NCBI GenBank assembly: GCA_907164885.2
Contig: OU015499.1
Span: 145,075,154-145,139,153 of the forward strand
DNA length: 64,000 nt
DNA from: Dolomedes plantarius
Lineage: Eukaryota > Arthropoda > Arachnida > Araneae > Dolomedidae
Reading direction: 5' to 3'
The translations under genes and the position numbers were made by a program. Of this stretch, positions 55,316-64,000 are shown one piece after another. Numbering within the stretch: position 1 is the stretch's first letter; each line of letters opens with the position of its first letter. The notes under the pieces were generated by a model. It searched no databases. It was given only the letters and a program-made list of their open reading frames with translations, and was not told the DNA's origin.

Positions 55316-56059
55316 AACACTGCACACTACACTTATCCACATGGCACACGTCTAATAATTCACTCACGAGGTGAAAAGAAAAAAGGCTCTATTAAAGTCT
55401 TAACAAGGACTTATTACGACCCCCCCCCCCCCCCCCGAAAAAAAGGAAAAAAAACAAACAGCGTTATGCTTCGCTGGAGATCCGTTTACAACTCACTCCT
55501 CTCCATAGGCATAGCGTGCTTCTAAATTTTTTTTTTTTTTTTTTTTTTGGGGGGGGGGGGGGAGCACGAATTGAATCAAATTAATGTCCTCCGTAGCGCA
55601 CTGACTTCTGGACGTTCCTTAAAATATATAATATTAAGATTTTTTAATTAAATAACAATAGAAATGATGTCTGAGTAGTATTCAAAAGTTATGCACTGAG
55701 AAAAATAAATATAACACAGAGCAATATAGGTTTTCGTGCCAGGGTATTTGAAGGTTATTTCATATGAATTTGATGCCCTGAATGGCATGAGTTTTCTTAT
55801 GAGCATTAGTTTATATTTTTCCTATGGCATTAGTTTTCTTATGAGCTCAAATTTCTAAGATATAACATTTTAGTGAAGCATACGTTATACTATTTTAAGT
55901 TAAATACATGGATCAAATTTAAAAAACTAAACACGGAATTTTTTATTATTATTGTATTTTTTTAAATATTAAGGAACATAAAAATCATAGAGCATATTGC
56001 AGTAGTACTTATCTAATTACAAAGAACAAGAAAGAGGAAAAAGTCATCGATGAAACCAA
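55316..56059. other. Intervening region with C17, T22 and G14 runs
   Basis: A C17 run (55420-55436) and a T22 run followed by G14 (55527-55562) flank about 90 bp containing AGCGTTATGCTTCG and CATAGGCATAGCGTGC. The complement-like arrangement suggests a small inverted-repeat element; CATAGGCxTAGCGT recurs inverted at 57872-57886. No gene from 55563 to 56059. Confidence 0.4.
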
Positions 56060-57007
56060 CTAGTCACTGAACACTTCGTAAACTTCCTTTCCGTGACATT
56101 CTTGAATGTATATTAGAACAGTCCCTTTTAAACTCCAGCAGTTATCTGCCATCATGTGCGTATCCCATCTTCCTTGGTAGCGGTCCTCTATAGTTTTAAT
56201 ATCCTGGTGAACTCGTTCACCTTGTTGCTCACTGGTTTGACCTATATTTTCAGGAAAGCGGTCTAAGTGGCTGTGTAAATAGTGCACCTTAAAGCTCAAG
56301 TTACACCCAAGGGATCTGAAACTGTTTAGCATCTCGTTTACGAGTTTAAAATAGTTTTCAGCTTTGCGTTTGCCCACAAAATTTCCGACAACTGCAAGAA
56401 ATGAAGTCCAGGCTTTTCGCTCAGCCTCATTCATGGGATTTACGAAGGCATGATCCTTAATGAGTTGTCTTATCTGCGGGCCGTCAAATATTCCTGCTTT
56501 AATTTTTCCGTACTCAACTTAGACACTTTACCTCTATATATGCAAAGCGTGATTTGTTGTTATTCTTTACAAACTGCTTCATTAGACCCATATTGATATG
56601 CAGTGGAGGAAAGATGATTTTCTCTCGTCCAACTAAGGGGTCGTTAATGACATTCTTTTCACCAGCGTTCATGTTTTCTCTGTTCTAACCCAGTGGTGTG
56701 TTTTGTCTCTGCTATCCCAGAGGCACACGATGCAAAGATATTTGGTGTACCCACTTTGCTGTCCAAGGAGAAAGTCTACCATTTTTAAGTCCACACAAAT
56801 CACCCATTGATGTTCATGAAGCTATCTTCCCCATGACCAAAGCTATGGTGTCATATTCTTCTTTCATTTTCGTTGAGTGAGCAATTGGTATTGAACCATA
56901 TTTGTTCCCATTGAGTAGAAGGACACATTTCAAGTTTCGCTTTGAGCTGTCAATAAATAGACGCCAATCATCTGGATATAATTCAGGGAGACCCATTTTT
57001 TCCAGGA
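56060..57007 (-). pseudogene. Repetitive arthropod protein of unknown function
   Basis: Minus strand, several frames: LPELYPDDWRLFIDSSKRN, KCVLLLNGNKYGSIPIAHS, MKEEYDTIALVMGKI, then EKIIFPPLHINMGLMKQFVK, then in the longest frame (56060-56434) MNEAERKAWTSFLAVVGNFV, FRSLGCNLSFKVHYLHSHLD, PENIGQTSEQQGERVHQDIK and YQGRWDTHMMADNCWSLK. I recognise the ensemble as a protein found in many near-identical copies in arthropod genomes. That suggests a mobile-element gene, perhaps with an RNase H-like fold (conserved HSHLD, EQQGER), but I cannot name the superfamily. At least three frame breaks. Confidence 0.65.
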
Positions 57008-57070
57008 GGACAAATCACCCATACTTGAATGTATTGAACAGAAAAAAACATTGATAGATAAGTGGATGTA

Positions 57071-57534
57071 CAGTAAAACCTCGTTTATCCGTCTCTCGTT
57101 GATCCGGATCTCAGGATAACCCGGATCAGATTTGTAGACATTATTTTTATTTAATGTTCACATTAGATAATAATTTTTCACTATGATAGCAAGAACGTAA
57201 CTACAAGTACGCCAAATATTCGCCTTTTAGTTTCATTCAATGTACAGTTCCTGCATACATTGTACAATAAATTATGGTAATAAAATGCTTTTTGTTGAGT
57301 TTAAGAAAGCTTTAATAGACTTACCAATTCTTTGTTAAGAAATGATGTGAAAAGTTTTTTTATATTTTTTAAATTCTTGTAAACAATATTAAGTAATTTT
57401 GTTACAAAGCAAAGTAAGTCTTCTTAGTTAAGGATTTTGTATTGCTTATTACCCATATTACCGGGATTATCCGGATTTTCAATTGTCCGGATTACCTATG
57501 GTCCTAGTTAGTCCAGATTAATGAGGTTTTACTG
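57071..57534. mobile_element. Tigger-type MITE
   Basis: 464 bp; ends CAGTAAAACCTCGTTTATCC and near-complement GGTTTTACTG, with TA on both sides (57069-57070; 57535-57536). Subterminal CCGGAT repeats. No coding capacity. Distinct from the other Tigger families here. Confidence 0.85.
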
Positions 57535-58099
57535 TATCTAAAAAAGTAGAGCTGATAGAGAAAAACCGATTTCATATTTAGATTCAGTACCCCAAATATA
57601 GTAAAAATCAGTTCTAAAATCCTAGGCACCAAAAAAAATTTTTTTTGTAGACCTGTGTAATATTAATAAAATGAGAAAAAATATATAGAATCGACTTTTT
57701 ACTATGGGTCATACCATTGTTAAAAACTATGTTTAGGCTAAAGATATATTCGGTATCTTCAGTTTCACAGTTTGAAAAAGCGGGGAAAACCAACTTTCTC
57801 AAAAGTTTTCTACTAATTTCCGATTTTCACTGAACCCCCATTCCCCCCCCCCCCCCCCCCCCCCCCCCCCCGACGCTACGCCTATGGTCCTCTCACCAGA
57901 GGGCACAGCAAAATACACCTGAGCGGGCGAAAACACCCCCCCCCCCTCTCGGCGTCAGCGCGCGCACGCGTTGACGTGTAAACAGTACACATTGAAAATT
58001 ACACATTAAACATATAAACCTCACATATTGCAAAAATAATAAGCTATTCACAATAAATTTAATTAATAGACATAGGTAAAATACTAATATTGGATATGG
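57535..58099. other. Intervening region with poly-C runs
   Basis: Contains C29 at 57843-57871 followed by CGACGCTACGCCTATGG, and C11 at 57936-57946 followed by a CG-rich CAGCGCGCGCACGCG. The first looks like one end of a CATAGGCGTAGCGT inverted-repeat element. No gene. Confidence 0.4.
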
Positions 58100-59155
58100 A
58101 TCTTTTACGTTAATCATTTTGGGTTTTAATGAGCAAGACCCTCACTTTTCCATTCGTGCCAGGGATGGTTTTTATAATTCGTCCAACGAACCATTTGCAC
58201 AGGAGCAATTAGTTGTCGTTTAACAAGACTAAAATACCTGACAAGATATTGTCCTTATCAAATAGCCATTTATATCTATTTTGCAGATTGCTTAGAAAAC
58301 TTTTCTGCCACTTCTTCCAAATTCTCTGGACCAACCTCTGAACGCGTGGCCATCTACTACACAAGTTTTCTCTTTTGTTGCAAAAATTTGGATCGATCAT
58401 AGCAGTTATTGGCTTGCAATTAAGTAACCAGGCGTATGCACCTAAAAACTTTCGAAATCCGGAGAGAGCGGACAAAGTAGCCACGAATTCAGGATCCCTC
58501 AATTTGAGTCATTACTGTTAAGAATTCCTCAAGAGTTAATTTGGACTCCCCCCCACACGCACACAAAACCCTTTTTAAAATGATATTTATAAGACTTCAC
58601 GCCTGCTTCCCAAAGTTCTCCGGAATTCGGAGATCTAGGTGGCGAAAATTTCTAAATAATTTCTTCAGAAGTTAAAAATTTCGCCAAATTTTGGTCACTC
58701 CTGGCCCCTAAATCGAACAAACGCTTGCGTTCAGAAGATGCTCCAGTAAAATTTGTGGCATTATCACTAAAAATTACGTAACTCCTCGCTCTACGGGAAA
58801 AGAACCTTTTTAAGGTTGCTATTAATGATTCCGTCGTTAAATCGGACACTAAGTGTATGGCCTTAGTAGCCATACACACAAATAGGCACACATATATCTT
58901 TTGTAAAGTGCCTTTTCTTTGATGTTTGCATTGAATGCGGAAGGGGCTACAAAAATCTATACCGACCTTCGAAAACGAAGGCTGCACATGTTTAGAGGGG
59001 AGGCTCCCCATGATTTGGTTCAAACTAGTAGGGTTTGTTTTAAAGCATCGCATGCATTCTTGCACCATTTTTCTCGCTAAATTTCTACCTGCAAGAGGCC
59101 AGAAGGTTTGACGGACAGCATTTAAAAGACCCTGGGGGCCAACATGCATCTCTCT
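58100..59155 (-). pseudogene. BEL/Pao integrase region
   Basis: Begins at the top with GLLNAVRQTFWPLAGRN and CMRCFK (zinc-binding N-terminus), then SFSKVGIDFCSPF (first Asp) and VIFSDNATNFTGAS (second Asp). After stops and a frame change come FSPPRSPNSGELWEAGVKS (catalytic Glu), FLGAYAWLLNCKP, RVQRLVQRIWKKWQK, GILVLLNDN, and after a further shift LCKWFVGRIIKTIPGTNGKV. The FSDNxTNFxG and GGLWEAxVKS signatures are specific to BEL/Pao. Gag, PR, RT and RNase H are missing; the 5' break coincides with the Helitron at 59165. No LTR found. Confidence 0.88.
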
Positions 59156-59164
59156 CTATTGTGA

Positions 59165-59760
59165 TCTATACTTATATATAAAGAGAGAGCGTTTTTGTAC
59201 GTGGAGAGTAATCTCCAGAACCACTGCACCTATTTGAAAAATTCTTTCACTGTTTGAAAGTTTCATTATACCAGATGGACATAGGCTATATATTATGTAT
59301 ATCTGATCAGTAGAAAGAAAGTTAGGGGCCTAAATGTTGAGCTGATGCTTCAGCTTTACAACTTTTCCTTTGTCAACCATAGTCAAGAAACCATAGCAAC
59401 ACATCAAATGATATTTTCATTTATTATCAGTAAAACATTAAATATTTAAAGATTCAAGAGGAGGAGGTATTGATAAATAAAAAAAAGGATTTTTGAAATT
59501 GGCAACGTTTAAGGGTTTATTGAAGAAAATTACATTTGGAACTACGCTTTTTACTAGACATTTAAGGTAAATAAAGATTTACAATTTGTTGGCTATCAAC
59601 TGGAAATTTATTGGTATAATATTACAGAACTTTATTTAACTTATAAACTTTATGTTTTTGAATTTATGTACAATTTTATGCACAATTTGCGTAAATCGAA
59701 CTTGAGTTATTGAACTTTAGATAATTGTTCAACCCGAACAAAGTCGGGACGGGCCGCTAG
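59165..59760 (+). mobile_element. Non-autonomous Helitron, second family
   Basis: 596 bp from TCTATACTTATATATAAAG (preceded by A) to CCGAACAAAGTCGGGACGGG, then CTAG at 59757-59760 and T. The hairpin CCCGA...TCGGG lies near the 3' end. Its sequence is unrelated to copies A-C, so it is a separate family. It sits at the truncation point of the BEL/Pao relic. Confidence 0.85.
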
Positions 59761-62069
59761 TAATAAATAAAGCTAAGTTCAGTTAATTTATCTCCTGAAG
59801 ATGAAGCAATAGGAAATTTATGATCATACTATAAATCTGAGTTGCCCAGCGTTCTCCGACGTGAATAAGACCAGAACTGTCAATTAAGGGGTTTAAAAAT
59901 CTTAACTTACTGTTATGAGCCACTGAGGACTGTTACATTTAATTTTACATTGTTTTTGTTCAGTATGATCTATATTTGTTCTCAAAGTAAAGATTTCTTC
60001 CAAGTCTATCAAAACTGATTATCAAACTTGTTTGACAGAAAACCTTCAATAATAAATATTAACAAATAACTTCCTACTAGATTTCCAACAGCACTCCAGT
60101 TATAGAAGGAAGTTATAGAGTTGATGTAATGACATTGTAGACAATATTCCCTTCTTCAAAACAAAAATTCCACTTCTGTTTACATATACCACAGCTGACC
60201 CTCCATAACAAGTGCTAAGAAAAACGCAAATACTAGGAAGAGGAGTATCAATATGTTTATGCAACTTCTGTAAAACAGCTTATTTCTAACAAACACTTTT
60301 TTATAAATATGAGACAGTTACTATTGTCTACTAAGAATTACAGTGCATTGTTAAATTAATTATAAACACAAAATAGAAAAGTGAATTTTATATACAAAAC
60401 AGAATTTTTTTGGATTGCCTTGCAATCTGATATATACTAGTACATAGGAGTAGAATAATATTTCTGACATCATGGCTAAAACTTCTAGATAGAACAAGAA
60501 GCATAATTGCATAGATTTTCATCTTTGATGCTCATGTATCAGGAAAGGGCGTAATTATATATTTCAGTCATGAAATAAGGGACACACTATTGAGTTTGCT
60601 AGTATTTGAGAAAAATTAATAACGAATAAAAATACAAAACATCTAATTTTTAAATTGCTTGTCAAGTTTCAAACAGATGAAGCTAAATGATTTCAACAAA
60701 CAATAAATTAATTATGAACATAAAACTTAAAAAGTTAATTTTATACACAAAGCCGAATTGTACAGATGTGTTATACGCAACCCCCCCCCCCCCCCTGCCA
60801 AGTTTGGCGATTTTTTTTGTTTGGCGTGGCAACCATGCAATTTTGGCGAGAATTTTTTTCTTCTTTTTTATTTGGGGCAACCCTGTTTTATGGCTATTTA
60901 ATAGTGTGCGCGTGTGGCAGTAATTATAATGTATAATTTGTGATTTCGAGTTGTTAGCGTTTTTAATTACGGCGGCGATGTTAGTGAAAGATGTGGTGGC
61001 GAAGTATCAGGGGATGATTTTAGCTAGTGTACAGTAGTTATACGTCTGAATAAGTTAATGATATTTTCTTTTTGCGAAATTAGATTCATCAATTTCTTCC
61101 CTTCCAAGAATATGTTTTGTGTTTTGTAGAGTGCAGTTTGTGGTGTATAGAGTGCAGTGTGTAACACATTTGTTCCGCAGAATTACCAGAATGTAGTCAG
61201 GAAATACTGATAAAATTCAGCCGACTTTTTTTTTTACAGTAAAACATCGAATGGGAAATAGAAAAATTAGTAGCTTTTCTTTAAACTACAGTCGACAGCA
61301 AAACAGCTTATTTAAATAAAGTGTGAGGTAACAAATTCAGTTTTTTATTTTACGGAGACTAGTTTTCCGACAAATTCTATTCAGCTTTTGTGGAAATGGA
61401 AAACAGTTTAGAAACAAATACTTGGTTGTTAGATAATATTTCTAGATATACGTTGCAATAAAAAAAATATGTACATTATGAAAACGAAATGCTTTCGATA
61501 TTCGCTACGGGAAAATTTTAAGCCAGAAACATATATAATCCATCAAAATTATCGCTTCCGCCAGTCACATTTTGTTTATACACCATGTGAGGATTACAGC
61601 ACAAGACATGTTATCCCCTTTAATACAAGTAGAGAAGGATATCCACTTCCAGATTTTTATAGCTGAACTCATAATTTATTCGAAATTTTAAGACAGGCAT
61701 AGATGTCAGGATACGTGATATGAGGCAACTGTCTTGTATCATAATTCCAGACTTCTTTTGCCAATAAATATGGGTAACTCACTCAATAAACTTTTCTCGA
61801 CTTTACCTGAATGTTCAATTTAGTTATGTATTTATGTTTCGATATGGTATCTAAAGATTTTGCGTAATTAGAGAGCATTTTATTCGACAAGCTGTAAAAA
61901 TGCTCATTGAACGCCATGTTAAAGTTAGGCAATGTTTTGCCCCTCGCCATCAAACAAGAAGTGAAATCTGCAAGAGTTGAGATGTGACATGCTGCGAGAC
62001 ACTGCCCTATTGTTATACCCTTAAAAAATACGGACAAGCATTTACGAGAAAAATTTTCGAATTCACTGA
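59761..62069. other. 2.3-kb region, no gene seen
   Basis: AT-rich. A C15 run at 60781-60795 is followed by several TTTGGCG motifs (to 60855), reminiscent of Merlin subterminal sequence, but no TSD or opposite end was found. A short open start MLVKDVVAKYQGMI at 60975 is not supported by further exons. Confidence 0.4.
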
Positions 62070-62131
62070 CAAATGATAATGAACCTAGCACAAGTGGTGC
62101 TGAAGAAAAAGAACATTTGTGAAAGAAAGTA

Positions 62132-63544
62132 CAGTGGACGCTCGTTAATTCGAACTCAAAGGTTCTCAGAAAAAAATTCAAATTATCCGATGTTAAGAGA
62201 AAATATATAACTTTAAATGTGTATCACTGAAGAAGAAACTCTTCTAGTATGTATAACCCCAGAAAATATATTATACTATGTTATCTAAAGTTAAACATAT
62301 TAAAAACAATACAGACTTACCTTAATCATAAAATGAAGCAGAAGATATGCAGTATAAAGTAAACTTTTATTAAAAATATGAATTACACTTTGGGGAAAAA
62401 CTGTAAAATTGATGTTTGGTTCTGTTTATGATGCCTACATTGTTCAGACAGCTCCTCGATTTGAAGAAAACATTTCAATTCATTTTCAGAGGAAGGTTCC
62501 ATCTGAATAAATGCTTTCAGAGTTTTAATAGAGTCCATTATGGCTTTGTCCATTATGGCCGCATTAAAAATATCTTTCGGCAGGTAAGTGGAGAAAAGCC
62601 CTGGCAGTTTCCTACCGAAATTAGTGCATACGTCTTCGTTTACATCATTGCTTTGGCCACATACAGTTTGATAAGAAATATTTTGCCTTGACTTAAATCG
62701 AGAAAGCCATCCATCACTGCATTTAAAATCTTCAATACCCATTCGACTTGCCAATTCATCAGCCTTCGTCAGCACTAGGGGTCCATTTATCGGAAAATTT
62801 CGAGATCTAACATCCTGGAACCATAGCAGTAGAGCTTTTTCTAGAACTTCTTGGGACGCATTTCCCATGCGTTTCCTTCCTCTAATAAATTTTGATTTTT
62901 CCCATGAATCTAAAACCGACTCCTTGTTTTTCAAATTAGTTGACAAGGCATTTTTAAAATTCCATAGTCAGCTGCTAACTTTGTTTTACATTCGCCATTC
63001 TCTACTTTCTTTAAAATTTCTACCTTTGTCTCCAAAGTTAGGATTTTGTACTTTCTACGTGTAGACATCCTGAATTTTTACACGTTCACACCACACAATG
63101 AGGAAGAAAAACTAGACCACATTAACTTGTCTGCACTGCAGTTATAACTGACGCAGCTCCCTAGAATCTGTAGTAAAGACTAGTTTTTCTGAAATTCTAA
63201 GAAAATCGATCCAAATAAAGGAAAATTGCTTTTTCCGTTTAGCACTAATAAGAAGGACAATAGCTACTAACGTTTAGCAGACATGCAATAGTCTAGGAAT
63301 GCAGGCATGTGCTTCTTTACACAGAAAAGAAATTTTGACACACAAAATAAATACAGTGTGTATTTTCTCTATTAAACGAGGAAAAAGAATTTTTTTTGTC
63401 AAATTTTTAGTTCGAATTAACCGAAGTGATAAAAATTTAGTTCGAATTAATGAGATATTTTTAACATTAACTCCAATACAAGTTTTTTGGGGCCTTTGGA
63501 TTAGTTCGAATTAACTGAAAGTTCGAATTAACGAGCGTCTACTG
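62132..63544 (-). mobile_element. Tigger deletion derivative in the hAT gene
   Basis: 1413 bp; TIRs CAGTGGACGCTCGTTAATTC and near-complement, TA on both sides (62130-62131; 63545-63546). Shares both ends and the C-terminal coding part with the 1102-bp copy at 31485-32586, but the two retain different parts of the parent element. Confidence 0.9.
62383..63068 (-). pseudogene. Tigger transposase lacking the DDE domain
   Basis: Start at Met 63066-63068: MSTRRKYKILTLETKVEILK and CKTKLAADYGI (CENP-B N-terminal HTH). After a frameshift near 62945 come STNLKNKESVLDSWEKSKF, SQEVLEKALLLWFQDVRSRN and DGWLSRFKSRQNISY (second CENP-B HTH). At KDIFNA, exactly where DETGLF should begin, it is joined to the C-terminal tail IMDSIKTLKAFIQMEPSSE and ends ILQFFPKV. 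The whole catalytic domain is deleted while the DNA-binding half stays open over 187 codons. If expressed, the product could bind Tigger ends without cutting. Confidence 0.85.
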
Positions 63545-64000
63545 TATAACGAAGATCACATTCGATATGGATTTTCGTGTTGTGATAAAGAAACGCCACC
63601 CAAACCAGAATGCATCATTTGCGTAGAAATGCTATCTAACGAACCATGGTACCCAGTAAACTGCTTCGTCATCTAAATTCAAACCATCGCAGCTACGCTA
63701 AGAAGGATAAATCATTTTTCTTGGGCTGTCAGATCAAAGGCGAAAACATAGGCTGTTATCAACAGTCACAGTTTCTGATAAAGCCTTAGAAGCTAGTTAC
63801 CACTTTCTGAATATAAGTATAGTCAGTTTTTATTATAAATTAATTTCTCAGCATATAAAATAAATTATACTCACTAAATTATTCATACTTTCTCTTAAGA
63901 CATTTCAGCACTGCAGATCTAAGATCATCTTCCTATCATAAGTCAAAATTGAATTGATATGTGATATTTAGTAGCATTTAAATACTGAAAAATGCACTGC

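Larger units (their letters stand above)
62070..63790 (+). pseudogene. hAT transposase N-terminus with BED finger, split by Tigger
   Basis: Left part (about 62070-62131): DNEPSTSGAEEKEH. After the Tigger (62132-63544) the frame continues KYNEDHIRYGFSCCDKE, then KPECIICVEMLSNEPW and, with a one-base frameshift near 63650, KLLRHLNSNHRSYAKKD. The C-x2-C...H-x5-H is the BED zinc finger at the N-terminus of SCAND3/ZBED-like hAT transposases. Removing the Tigger and one TA rejoins the codons at KERKYNED. The gene is lost after about 63790. Another fragment of this class is at 52030-52425. Confidence 0.72.

Noticed and set aside
61783..62181. 132-codon minus-strand frame
   Set aside because: Crosses the Tigger left end and lies opposite the hAT N-terminus; no recognisable domain.
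1..64000. tRNA, rRNA or snRNA genes
   Set aside because: I scanned for cloverleaf boxes and conserved rRNA text and saw none convincing; a tRNAscan/Infernal run would be decisive.

Overview
AT-rich eukaryotic DNA, almost certainly from an arthropod and most likely a spider. That is an inference from the blend of families I recognise (Tc1 transposases of types abundant in spider genomes, SCAND3/ZBED-like hAT, BEL/Pao, Penelope-like, Tigger, Helitrons) and from the absence of any bacterial gene organisation. There are no operons, rRNA, tRNA or CRISPR. The window is a densely nested transposon landscape; the one clear host-type gene is a C2H2 zinc-finger protein at 25.8-26.8 kb (minus strand).

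Layout. 0.7-1.4 kb: Penelope-like GIY-YIG relic. 2.1-9.7 kb: two non-autonomous Helitron copies loaded with TA-targeting elements (a long-TIR IS630/mariner relative, two abutting Tc1s) and a Merlin element with an 8-bp TSD. 10.4-11.1 kb: Penelope-like RT relic. 11.1-15.2 kb: a 4-kb transposon of uncertain superfamily with ~330-bp TIRs, carrying another Helitron. 15.3-15.8 kb: hAT MITE. 16.6-23.0 kb: a Gypsy LTR element whose left LTR is split by a Tigger and whose RT/RNase H core is replaced by an unrelated membrane-protein-like ORF. 24.0-24.6 kb: Merlin-like MITE. 28.9-36.8 kb: PIF/Harbinger element with a spliced transposase gene, holding two Tc1s and a Tigger derivative. 37.4-42.1 kb: no recognised genes. 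42.1-52.4 kb: LINE relic, a MITE split by a complete copia element (LTRs, PBS, PPT, ACCAC TSD), itself carrying a Tigger and a GC-rich non-LTR-like insertion, then a hAT relic. 53.1-55.3 kb: a TIR-bounded unit with THAP and SWIM-type exons on opposite strands. 56-59.8 kb: a repetitive arthropod gene relic, Tigger MITE, BEL/Pao integrase relic and a Helitron. 62-63.8 kb: a hAT BED-finger gene split by a Tigger deletion derivative.

How the parts relate. Nesting gives a relative chronology. Nearly every enzyme gene is broken by few lesions; only two transposase ORFs are open end to end (8308-9363 and 29257-30297), and the second sits in an element with a damaged right end. TA-duplicating elements repeatedly landed in TA-rich tracts. 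The most unusual points are the chimeric Gypsy ORF, the THAP/SWIM unit, the 811-bp tandem-repeat insertion in copia, a 52-bp transposase fragment copied elsewhere, and a fold-back transposon end.
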